A stretch of 64,000 nt of DNA from Frankia umida. GTDB lineage: Bacteria > Actinomycetota > Actinomycetes > Frankiales > Frankiaceae. The translations under genes and the position numbers were made by a program. This document shows positions 25,298 to 32,164 of this stretch, piece after piece (position 1 is the stretch's first letter; each line of letters begins with the position of its first letter). The DNA lies in the NCBI RefSeq assembly GCF_023242945.1, contig NZ_JALKFT010000002.1:186001-250000 (forward strand). Direction: 5' to 3'. Below the pieces are notes generated by a model. That model worked only from the letters and a program-made list of their open reading frames with translations. It had not been told where the DNA came from and ran no database searches.

Positions 25298-26446
25298 ATG
25301 GATGCTGGGCTCAAACGGGAGATCGAGGCGAAGGTCGCGGCCGGTGAGCGCCTGAGCCGAGCCGACGGTGAGGCGCTGTACGGCAGCGACGACCTGGCCT
25401 GGCTGGGTGGCCTGGCGCACGACGTCCGCACCCGCAAGAACGGCGACCGGACGTTCTTCAACGTCAACCGGCACCTGAATCTCACCAACGTGTGCTCGGC
25501 GTCCTGCGCCTACTGCTCGTTCCAGCGCAAGCCCGGCGAGTCCGACGCGTACACGATGCGCATCGAGGAGGCCGTCCGGCTGGCGAAGGAGATGGAGCCG
25601 GCCGGCATCACCGAGCTGCACATCGTCAACGGCCTGCACCCGACCCTGCCGTGGCGCTACTACCCGCGCTCGCTGCGCGAGCTGGGCAAGGCGCTGCCGG
25701 GGGTGGCGCTCAAGGCGTTCACCGCCACCGAGATCCACTGGTTCGAGAAGATCAGCGGGCTGCCTGCCGACGAGATCCTCGACGAACTGATCGACGCGGG
25801 CCTCGAGTCGCTCACCGGCGGCGGCGCGGAGATCTTCGACTGGGAGGTCCGGCAGAAGATCGTCGGCCACGAGACCCACTGGGAGGACTGGTCGCGCATC
25901 CACCGGCTCGCGCACGCCAAGGGGCTGCGCACGCCGTGCACGATGCTCTACGGCCACATCGAGGAGCCCCGGCACCGGGTGGACCACGTGCTGCGGCTGC
26001 GTGAACTGCAGGACGAGACCGGCGGGTTCGCGGTGTTCATCCCGCTGCGGTTCCAGCACGACGCGGCCGGCGACCCGCGCAACCGGCTGATGAACCAGCC
26101 GATGGCGACCGGTGCCGAGGCGCTGAAGACCTTCGCTGTCTCCCGGCTGCTGTTCGACAATGTCGACCACGTCAAGTGCTTCTGGGTGATGCACGGCCTC
26201 ACGACCGCCCAGCTCGCACTGAACTTCGGTGCTGACGACCTGGACGGTTCCGTCGTCGAGTACAAGATCACTCATGACGCGGACCGGTTCGGCACCCCGA
26301 CCACGATGACCCGTGAGGACCTGCTGGGCATCATCCGGGACGCCGGGTTCCGGCCGGTCGAGCGGGACACCCGCTACCGGGAGATCCGCGCCTACGACGG
26401 GCCCGATCCGGCCCGCCGCGAGGTCGCCACGGCCATCGACGCCTGA
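25298..26446 (+). CDS. mqnE: Aminodeoxyfutalosine synthase (radical SAM)
   Basis: 382 aa from the ATG at 25298. Joins 3-(1-carboxyvinyloxy)benzoate, the MqnA product, to the adenosyl group of SAM, giving aminofutalosine. The radical-SAM [4Fe-4S] cysteines are C66, C70 and C73 (CSASCAYC). Conserved blocks include ELHIVNGLHP, the LTGGGAEIF segment and MLYGHIE. It is a close relative of MqnC and CofH, but LTGGGAEIF and the neighbours mqnA, ubiD, ubiA and ubiX favour MqnE. There are 86 nt between the upstream DUF4229-like gene and this start, and a probable own promoter. Confidence 0.92.
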   Translation: MDAGLKREIEAKVAAGERLSRADGEALYGSDDLAWLGGLAHDVRTRKNGDRTFFNVNRHLNLTNVCSASCAYCSFQRKPGESDAYTMRIEEAVRLAKEMEPAGITELHIVNGLHPTLPWRYYPRSLRELGKALPGVALKAFTATEIHWFEKISGLPADEILDELIDAGLESLTGGGAEIFDWEVRQKIVGHETHWEDWSRIHRLAHAKGLRTPCTMLYGHIEEPRHRVDHVLRLRELQDETGGFAVFIPLRFQHDAAGDPRNRLMNQPMATGAEALKTFAVSRLLFDNVDHVKCFWVMHGLTTAQLALNFGADDLDGSVVEYKITHDADRFGTPTTMTREDLLGIIRDAGFRPVERDTRYREIRAYDGPDPARREVATAIDA

Positions 26447-26460
26447 GGCGGGCCGTCGCG

Positions 26461-26709
26461 ATGGTGAGCAGCAACCCGCGGTATCCGTCCCGCCCGCCGG
26501 GGGCACCGGGCACGGGGTGGGTGTTCGCGCTGGCGTTCGTGGTCATTCTCGTCCCCGGCATCGTGGTCGACGCGTTGCTGGCCTGGGTCGGGGTGCCGAT
26601 CGGCCCGGCGGCCCTGCTGGGGCTGCTCGCGGTCTTCGTCGGGCTGGGCTTCTTCCCGACCGTGCTGCGCCGCCTCGGCTGGGTGCCGGCGAGAAAACGG
26701 AGGTCCTGA
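26461..26709 (+). CDS. Small two-helix membrane protein, unknown function
   Basis: 82 aa. A Pro-rich N-terminus is followed by two hydrophobic helices (about 20-41 and 47-67) and a basic tail ending RKRRS. I recognise no domain. It starts 14 nt after mqnE, and its stop overlaps the next ATG by 1 nt, so it belongs to the mqn operon. Confidence 0.65.
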   Translation: MVSSNPRYPSRPPGAPGTGWVFALAFVVILVPGIVVDALLAWVGVPIGPAALLGLLAVFVGLGFFPTVLRRLGWVPARKRRS

Positions 26710-26957
26710 TGAAGTGGCCCAACCGGCCCGGCCCACGGCCACAGCGCGGGCTGCTGGCCATCAATGTGCGCTACTTCGCGGTGCGGGCACTGCTGTTCGG
26801 GGTGGTGCTGGCCGTCGTGCTGCTGCTCGGGCTCGGCGGCCTGCTCGCCTTCCTGCTGGCGCTGGCGATCAGTGGGCTGGCCAGCTACCCGCTGGCGCTG
26901 CGACAACGTCGGGCCGTCATCGACGCGATGGAGAACCGGCACGGCGGGCAGCGTTGA
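26709..26957 (+). CDS. Small membrane protein, DUF4229-like (second copy)
   Basis: 82 aa with a Pro/Arg-rich cytoplasmic start, two helices (about 25-43 and 45-62) and a basic tail (ALRQRRAVIDAM). It has the same design as the protein at 24963: RYFAVRALLFGVVL, then GLASYPLALRQRR. It overlaps genes on both sides (ATGA with the upstream gene, TTGA with mqnA), so expression is tightly coupled to mqnA. Function unknown. Confidence 0.72.
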   Translation: MKWPNRPGPRPQRGLLAINVRYFAVRALLFGVVLAVVLLLGLGGLLAFLLALAISGLASYPLALRQRRAVIDAMENRHGGQR

Positions 26958-27805
26958 ACAGCGGGCCGGCGCGGCCACGGGTCGGGCACATCCAGTTCCT
27001 GAACTGCCTGCCCCTGTACTGGGGGCTGGTCCACTCGGGCGCGCTGCTCGACCTCGAACTGACCAAGGACACCCCGGACCGGCTGGCCGAGGCGCTCGTC
27101 GCCGGTGATCTGGATATCGGGCCGATCAGCCTGGTCGAGTACCTGCGCCATGCCGACGAGCTGGTCGTCCTGCCGGATCTCGCCGTCGGGTCGGACGGGC
27201 CGGTGCTGTCCGTGCTGCTCAGTACGGCGGTGCCGCTGGCCGAGGTGCGCACGGTCGCGCTCGGCTCCACGTCCCGGACGAGTGTGCTGCTGGCGCGGAT
27301 GCTGCTGGAGGAACTGCACGGCCTCACCCCGACCTACGTGACGATGCCGCCCGACCTGCCGCTGATGCTGCGGGAGGCGGACGCGGCGGTGATCATCGGC
27401 GATGTGGCGCTGCGGGAGACCTACGAGGCCGAGCGGGACGGGGCAGCGCATCCGCTCGGTCTGATCGACCTGGGCGCTGCCTGGCGGGACTGGAGCGGCC
27501 TGCCGATGGTGTTCGCGGTGTGGGCGGCCCGCCGGTCCTTCGCCGACCAGCACCCCGGGGTGGTCAAGGAGGTGCATGACGCCTTCCGCGCCGGCCTCGA
27601 CCTCGCGCTCGGCGACGTGGCGGCGGTCGCGGCCCGGGCGGCCCGGTTCGAGGTGTTCGACCCGGCGACGCTCGCCCGCTACTTCACCACGCTGGACTTC
27701 TCCCTGGGTGAGCGGCAACAGGCCGGCATCCGGGCCTTCGCGGCCCGGGCCGCCCGCCGCGGCGACGTACCGCCGCTACGGACCATGACCTTCGCCCAGG
27801 TCTGA
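26954..27805 (+). CDS. mqnA: Chorismate dehydratase
   Basis: 283 aa. First committed step of the futalosine pathway: chorismate to 3-(1-carboxyvinyloxy)benzoate. The fold is like a periplasmic binding protein but the enzyme is cytosolic. Family blocks are VGHIQFLNCLPLYWGL, the DIGPISLVEYLRHAD segment, AAVIIGDVAL and the LGAAWRDWSGLPMVFAVW segment. I use the TTG at 26954, which overlaps the previous stop (TTGA) and is the only start that preserves the conserved N-terminus. The stop codon lies in a 16-nt tandem repeat. Confidence 0.92.
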   Translation: MNSGPARPRVGHIQFLNCLPLYWGLVHSGALLDLELTKDTPDRLAEALVAGDLDIGPISLVEYLRHADELVVLPDLAVGSDGPVLSVLLSTAVPLAEVRTVALGSTSRTSVLLARMLLEELHGLTPTYVTMPPDLPLMLREADAAVIIGDVALRETYEAERDGAAHPLGLIDLGAAWRDWSGLPMVFAVWAARRSFADQHPGVVKEVHDAFRAGLDLALGDVAAVAARAARFEVFDPATLARYFTTLDFSLGERQQAGIRAFAARAARRGDVPPLRTMTFAQV

Positions 27806-27832
27806 GCTGCTCCGAGTCTGAGCTGCTCCGAG
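27801..27832 (+). repeat. 16-nt tandem repeat x2 spanning the mqnA stop codon
   Basis: TCTGAGCTGCTCCGAG twice in a row, with the mqnA TGA in the first copy. It fills the gap between two converging genes, where no ordinary terminator hairpin is visible. Confidence 0.93.
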
Positions 27833-27844
27833 TCTGGGCTCTGC

Positions 27845-28354
27845 TCAGGCCGGCCGTCGCGCCGCGTACAACTGCCGCAGCTGGTCGACCAGCGGACCGG
27901 TGGCAAGGCCCTTTTCCAGGAGCGCGTCGGCGCCGAGGGCGAGCACCTGATCCAGCAGGGTCTCCTCCGAAAAACCGGTGAAAATCACGACGACCGCCCG
28001 CGGCGCGATGCGCCGAATCCGAGGCAGCGCACCGATACCGTCCAGGACCGGCATCGCGAGATCGAGCAGCACCAGATCCGGATCGGTGCGATGCACCTCG
28101 TCGATGGCCTGCGCACCGTCGGCGGCCACGCCGACGACGGTGAAGTCCGGCTCGGTCCCGAGTAGTAGGCACAGCAGGTCACGCACACCGTCGGCGTCGT
28201 CGGCGACGACGACCCGGCATGGGCCCGGGGCGACCGGCGAACCGGGATCGGTCGTGGCCTCGCCGGGCTTTGGCCCAACAGCGCGGGCGTCCATCAGACG
28301 GCCGGTATCCACCATTCTTTTGTACGCGCGCAGGTCGGCCATGTGCATCGTCAT
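27845..28354 (-). CDS. Single-domain response regulator (receiver only)
   Basis: 169 aa from the ATG at 28354; starts at 28348, 28342 or 28315 are also possible. After ~45 poorly conserved residues comes a CheY-like receiver: acidic pair D52-D53, phosphoacceptor D98 in VLLDLAMP, T126 in FTG and K148. No DNA-binding or enzymatic output domain follows, so it must act through a partner. No histidine kinase is encoded nearby. It is divergent from the HTH regulator at 28790 and convergent with mqnA. Confidence 0.82.
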   Translation of the reverse strand: MTMHMADLRAYKRMVDTGRLMDARAVGPKPGEATTDPGSPVAPGPCRVVVADDADGVRDLLCLLLGTEPDFTVVGVAADGAQAIDEVHRTDPDLVLLDLAMPVLDGIGALPRIRRIAPRAVVVIFTGFSEETLLDQVLALGADALLEKGLATGPLVDQLRQLYAARRPA

Positions 28355-28423
28355 TCGGGATGGTTTTCGAGGATGACCCAGACCGGTCATCATCGCGATA
28401 CCTGCCGAGCCGGGCATGGCACT

Positions 28424-28465
28424 CATGACATGGCACCCATGACATGGCACCCATGACATGGCACA
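28424..28465 (+). repeat. 14-nt tandem repeat x3 upstream of the response regulator
   Basis: Three copies of CATGACATGGCACC (last base A in the third). Each unit carries two CATG palindromes one base apart. It lies 70-111 nt upstream of the preferred start of the response-regulator gene. Confidence 0.93.
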
Positions 28466-28555
28466 GAGACATGGTGTGACACCTGGCGGAATACTCCGAT
28501 CAGGTCGGCTCGCCGGGATTCTCAATGTTTCCGGCGGAACTTCGACACCATCCCT

Positions 28556-28571
28556 CTTGTTTCCCAACAAG
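28556..28571. promoter_or_regulatory. Inverted repeat in the divergent control region
   Basis: CTTGTT and AACAAG arms with a TCCC spacer. It could be an operator or part of a leader hairpin. The bound protein is unknown. Confidence 0.35.
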
Positions 28572-28789
28572 AACACAAGATGGCCGGCATAATGCGGCGA
28601 TGGGCGGCCGGCCCGCCCTCGCTCCGCCCCATCTCGCCCCGCACTGTGATTACTGAGAGTCATCACCGGGATCTCTCGCGTATGGGACTTTCTGCCCCTA
28701 GCCTACAAGGGTGCTCCATGGAGTAATCTGATCACTATAAGTGAATCCAGCCGGATGGCCCGGCCGGGCGTGCCGGAAGGACAGCGCAG

Positions 28790-29707
28790 ATGCGGCAACG
28801 GAGCCGAGGCCGTCACGGCACGGCGACCGCCGAGGACCTGCTCCCCGGCGAGGTACGTCGGCGACGCTGTGAGCGTGGCCTGACCCGTGACGAGCTCGCC
28901 GCGCGCACCGGCTACAGCCGTCAGTACGTCGCCCAGCTGGAGCAGCCCAGCCGTGGCATCCCCGCCCGGCCGGTGATGGCCGCGGTGGATGCGGCGCTCG
29001 AGGCCGGCGGCGCGCTGATCGACCTGCGGGAGGCCGCCGTCGCGGCCCGGGCCGAGCGGCTTCGGCGCGGTCCCGATCCGGAGGCCGAGTCGCGCCGCCG
29101 CGTGTCCGACCTGCTCGACCATCGCCGCAGTGACGGCGAGCTGGACTACCTCGACCGCCTTGTCGCCGACCTCATCGCCCGGGCCGACGGTCTTGACCCG
29201 GTGGACGTCACCGCGCTCGTGCTCGATCACCAGAGCGTGGTCGACACCCTGCTGCGTACACCACTGCTTCCACACCAGCAGTTCCGCCTGTTCATGCTCG
29301 CCGGTCACCTCGCCGGCCTGCTGGCGATCTCCCTGCTGGACGTGGACGAACTCGCCGGCGCGAGCACCTGCTGCCTGGAGGCGGCCGTGTTCACCGAGCT
29401 CACCGGCCACGAGGGTCTGCGGGCCTGGACCCTCGCCGTCAACGACCTGATCGACGCCGCCGCCCGCAGCGCCAGCGCCAGCGCCAGCGATGTCGCGGAG
29501 CAGAGCTGGGCTGACCTCGATCAGTCGGCCGGTGCGGACGCGGCCACCCAGGCGTTGGCCGAGATGCTCACGGCGCCCGGTGGGCGAGCGAGCCAGCCCC
29601 GCCTCATCGCGCTGGTGAAGGGCCGCATCGATCGCTTCGGCGGCGACAGCCGTCGCCCGCTGTCCCAGCAGGCCGGACTGTCCCACGCCTTCCATCCCCC
29701 GGTCTGA
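28790..29707 (+). CDS. Helix-turn-helix (XRE-type) transcriptional regulator
   Basis: 305 aa. An N-terminal XRE-like HTH (about 17-60: EVRRRRCERGLTRDELAARTGYSRQYVAQLE) is followed by a long alpha-helical region with no catalytic motif, like the C-terminal helical repeats of actinobacterial XRE regulators but shorter. A SASASAS stretch from a 6-nt repeat lies near 225. It is divergent from the receiver protein, and the A/T-rich gap between them probably holds its own promoter. Targets unknown. Confidence 0.75.
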   Translation: MRQRSRGRHGTATAEDLLPGEVRRRRCERGLTRDELAARTGYSRQYVAQLEQPSRGIPARPVMAAVDAALEAGGALIDLREAAVAARAERLRRGPDPEAESRRRVSDLLDHRRSDGELDYLDRLVADLIARADGLDPVDVTALVLDHQSVVDTLLRTPLLPHQQFRLFMLAGHLAGLLAISLLDVDELAGASTCCLEAAVFTELTGHEGLRAWTLAVNDLIDAAARSASASASDVAEQSWADLDQSAGADAATQALAEMLTAPGGRASQPRLIALVKGRIDRFGGDSRRPLSQQAGLSHAFHPPV

Positions 29708-30065
29708 GCCCCCGGCCTTGACGGCTGCCCGTCCCGGATCACGCGCGTTGTTCATTTTTCCTACCGGTGGGGTAGAGTAGGTTTTGTCGTCCTGTCTCGA
29801 TGCCTGATCGCGGCGCCGTAGTAACACCGTCGTAGCGTTTTCGCCCGTTTTGCCCGCCCTTAGGTGGGTCAATCTGCGGCCACCTGACGTCAGGGGCCTC
29901 ACAACCCACCCATCGGCTCCACATCTGTGGAAGCATGACGGGGTGGTCGCGCGCGCCCTCACCCTCGGGGCGCCGGTTGTGCGTAGGGCTGGCCGTTCGG
30001 TCGCCATCGCATTCCGGCGCGGCGTTGTGTCGTCCCCCGCAGCCCCGTGCCTGGTGATCGAGCCG
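29708..30065. other. Long leader/promoter region of the sulfite reductase operon (358 nt)
   Basis: A likely promoter lies at 29748-29778. Downstream is a possibly structured leader: GGTGGGT (29863-29869) can pair with ACCCACC (29904-29910), enclosing the perfect 12-bp palindrome CCTGACGTCAGG (29883-29894). I could not match it to a known riboswitch. The frame running through to the leader peptide is open here, but only its last 22 codons look like a peptide. Confidence 0.5.
29748..29778 (+). promoter_or_regulatory. Possible promoter of the sir operon
   Basis: TTGTTC (29748-29753) and TAGAGT (29773-29778) with a 19-nt spacer, in an A/T-rich patch. The inverted repeat CTACC-(5 nt)-GGTAG (29761-29775) overlaps the -10, so a repressor bound there would block it. 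Confidence 0.4.
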
Positions 30066-30134
30066 ATGCTCGTCGCCCGTCTGCACGTTGACCTGCTGCG
30101 GGTTTCCAGCGCCGGCTGTCGCCGCTCCCGCTGA
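30066..30134 (+). CDS. Cysteine-type leader peptide upstream of sulfite reductase
   Basis: 22 codons from ATG 30066, ending TGA 30132-30134. The peptide has the HVDLLRVSSAGCRR core seen in actinobacterial leader peptides upstream of sulfur-assimilation genes, with the Cys codon (30117-30119) five codons from the stop. A strong hairpin starts 8 nt after its stop, and sir begins 61 nt after its stop. Expected role: stalling at the Cys codon when charged tRNA-Cys is scarce changes the downstream fold and raises sir expression. The peptide likeness is from recall of the family; the mechanism is inference. Confidence 0.78.
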   Translation: MLVARLHVDLLRVSSAGCRRSR

Positions 30135-30141
30135 CGTCCCC

Positions 30142-30169
30142 GCGCGGTGCCGTGTCGACGGTGCCGCGC
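30142..30169 (+). promoter_or_regulatory. Attenuator-like hairpin between leader peptide and sir
   Basis: GCGCGGTGCCGT (30142-30153), loop GTCG, then ACGGTGCCGCGC (30158-30169). As RNA this is a continuous 12-bp stem, including two adjacent G-U pairs. It lies 25 nt before the sir ATG. A flanking direct repeat TCCCCGCGCG (30137-30146 and 30171-30180) offers a competing partner strand, as an attenuator would need. Confidence 0.7.
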
Positions 30170-30194
30170 ATCCCCGCGCGTCGAAAGATCATTC

Positions 30195-31895
30195 ATGCCT
30201 TCTGCTGCCCGTCCGGCCCGTTCCGCCGCGCCTGCGTCCCGTCCCAAGGGCGCGGGCCAGTGGGCGCTGGGCTACACCGAGCCGCTCAACGCCAACGAGC
30301 AGATGAAGAAGGACCAGGGCGGCCTGGAGGTGCGCGAGCGCATCCTCAACGTCTACCCGAAGACCGGCTTCGACAGCATCGACCCGCAGGACCTGCGCGG
30401 CCGGTTCCGCTGGTGGGGGCTCTACACCCAGCGCCGGCCGGGGATCTCCGGCGGACGCACCGCGGTGCTCGAACCCGAGGAGCTCGACGACTCCTACTTC
30501 ATGCAGCGGATCCGTCTCGACGGAGGCCGGATGAGCGCCGACCAGCTGCGCGTCATCGCCAACATCTCCACCCGCTACGGCCGCGACGTCGCCGACGTCA
30601 CCGACCGGCAGAACATCCAGCTGCACTGGATTCGGATCGAGGACGTCCCCGCGATCTGGGGCGCGCTCGAAGGTGCCGGGATGACGACCGCCGAGTCCTG
30701 CGGCGACACCCCCCGCGTCATCCTCGGCTGCCCGCTGGCCGGTGTCGACGGGGACGAGGTCATCGACGGCACCACCGTCATCGACGAGATCGTCGAGCGT
30801 TTCATCGGCGATCCGACGCTGGCGAACCTGCCCCGCAAGTTCAAGACGGCGATCTCCGGCTGCGCCGACCACTGCGCCATGCACGAGATCAACGACATCT
30901 CCTTCGTCGGGGTCGTGCATCCCGAACTCGGCCCCGGCTACGACCTGTGGGTCGGCGGGGGACTGTCGACGAACCCGATGCTCGCCGTGCGCCTGGGCAC
31001 GTTCGTCCCACCGGAGCGGGTCGCCGAGGTGTGGCACGGTGTCGCCCGCCTGTTCCGTGACTACGGCTACCGCAGGCTGCGGACCCGGGCCCGGCTGAAG
31101 TTCCTCGTCGCCGACATGGGCGCCGAATGGGTGCGGGCCACCCTGGAGAAGGAGTACCTCACCGCCGCGCTGCCCGACGGCCCGCCGCCGGCGCCGCCCC
31201 GCAACGAGGGCCGAGACCACGTCGGTGTGCACCGCCAGCGCGACGGACGCAACGCCGTCGGTTTCGCCCCGCGCGCCGGTCGTCTGACCGGGACGATCCT
31301 GCGCACCGTCGCCGACCTCGCCGACCGCCACGGCGCGGGCCGCATCCGGGCGACCACCACCCAGAAGCTGGTCATCCTCGACGTCCCCGACGCGCAGGTC
31401 GACCCGCTCGAGGCAGCCCTCGCGGAACTCGACCTCGTGGTGAACCCCAGCGTGTTCCGCCGCGGCACGATGGCCTGCACCGGCATCGAGTTCTGCAAGC
31501 TGGCCATCGTCGAGACCAAGGCCAACGCCCGCGACCTGATCACCGAACTCGAGCGGCGCCTGCCCGGCTTCGACGAGCCGATCGGCATCCACATCAACGG
31601 CTGCCCGAATGCCTGCGCACGCTTCCAGGTCGCCGACATCGGCCTGAAGGGCTCACTCGTCCCGGACAGCACCGGCGAGATGGTCGAGGGCTTCCAGGTG
31701 CACCTCGGCGGGCATCTGGGCACCCACTCGCGGCTCGGGCGCAAGTCCCGCGGCCTGAAGGTCACCGCGGACGGCCTGCTCGACTACGTCACCGGTCTGC
31801 TCAGCACCTACCAGGCCGAACGTGACGACAGCGAGAGCTTCGCCGACTGGGCCCAACGCGCCGACGAGTCCGCGCTGACCGGTGGCGGGAGCTGA
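30195..31895 (+). CDS. sir: Ferredoxin-dependent assimilatory sulfite reductase
   Basis: 566 aa from the ATG at 30195. Reduces sulfite to sulfide with siroheme and a [4Fe-4S] cluster. Cluster/siroheme cysteines are C428, C434, C470 and C474 (Cx5C, Cx3C). Tyr77 and Cys169 match in spacing the Tyr-Cys crosslink reported for M. tuberculosis SirA (Tyr69-Cys161), favouring sulfite over nitrite reductase. Homologues are often mis-named nirA. Neighbouring cysH, a SUMT and a sirohydrochlorin chelatase supply sulfite and cofactor. It overlaps the next gene by 1 nt. Confidence 0.93.
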   Translation: MPSAARPARSAAPASRPKGAGQWALGYTEPLNANEQMKKDQGGLEVRERILNVYPKTGFDSIDPQDLRGRFRWWGLYTQRRPGISGGRTAVLEPEELDDSYFMQRIRLDGGRMSADQLRVIANISTRYGRDVADVTDRQNIQLHWIRIEDVPAIWGALEGAGMTTAESCGDTPRVILGCPLAGVDGDEVIDGTTVIDEIVERFIGDPTLANLPRKFKTAISGCADHCAMHEINDISFVGVVHPELGPGYDLWVGGGLSTNPMLAVRLGTFVPPERVAEVWHGVARLFRDYGYRRLRTRARLKFLVADMGAEWVRATLEKEYLTAALPDGPPPAPPRNEGRDHVGVHRQRDGRNAVGFAPRAGRLTGTILRTVADLADRHGAGRIRATTTQKLVILDVPDAQVDPLEAALAELDLVVNPSVFRRGTMACTGIEFCKLAIVETKANARDLITELERRLPGFDEPIGIHINGCPNACARFQVADIGLKGSLVPDSTGEMVEGFQVHLGGHLGTHSRLGRKSRGLKVTADGLLDYVTGLLSTYQAERDDSESFADWAQRADESALTGGGS

Positions 31896-32164
31896 TGGCC
31901 GGCAGCGCTCGGGCCGTCCCGTTCTACTGCCCGTACTGCGGCGAGGAGACCCTCGTCCCCGAGCCGGAGCACGGCCACTGGGCATGTCGATCATGCCAAC
32001 GCGCCTTCCGCCTCAGCCTGACAGCCCTGGTAGCAGACAGCCTGGTAGCAGACAGCCTGGTAGCAGACAGCCTGGTAGCAGACAGCACGGCACGAGCGGA
32101 CACCACGAAGGAGACGACCGTAGATGGACGCCGCGTTGAAGACCCGGGCCCTGCGCGCCGGTGA
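31895..32164 (+). CDS. Small zinc-ribbon protein between sir and cysH
   Basis: 89 aa. Residues 12-37 hold CPYC and CRSC, a likely zinc ribbon, then come four VADSL pentapeptides from a 15-nt tandem repeat, then a polar tail. ATG overlaps the sir stop, and its last 41 nt overlap cysH, so all three are translationally linked. The ribbon looks real; the repeat tail may just be expansion. Function unknown. A redox or cofactor-handling role in sulfite reduction is only suggested by position. Confidence 0.68.
   Translation: MAGSARAVPFYCPYCGEETLVPEPEHGHWACRSCQRAFRLSLTALVADSLVADSLVADSLVADSTARADTTKETTVDGRRVEDPGPARR
32027..32086 (+). repeat. 15-nt tandem repeat x4 between sir and cysH
   Basis: Four perfect CTGGTAGCAGACAGC units, in frame in the small zinc-ribbon gene (VADSL repeats). 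The repeat lies 38 nt before the cysH start, so copy number would also change the spacing of the cysH leader. Confidence 0.95.

Larger units (their letters stand above)
28355..28789. other. Divergent regulatory region between response regulator and HTH gene (435 nt)
   Basis: No gene recognised. It contains a 14-nt tandem repeat (28424-28465), a hairpin-forming inverted repeat CTTGTT-TCCC-AACAAG (28556-28571), a 10-bp palindrome CTCCATGGAG (28714-28723) and a TATAA-like sequence near 28735. The base composition is clearly more A/T-rich than its surroundings. Confidence 0.6.

Noticed and set aside
29850..30065. A 94-aa protein including the leader peptide
   Set aside because: The part upstream of ATG 30066 is Arg/Pro-rich with no conservation, and only the last 22 codons match a leader peptide.
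32027..32086. Possible CRISPR array (four near-identical units)
   Set aside because: Units are contiguous, with no spacers between them, and encode VADSL repeats in frame.
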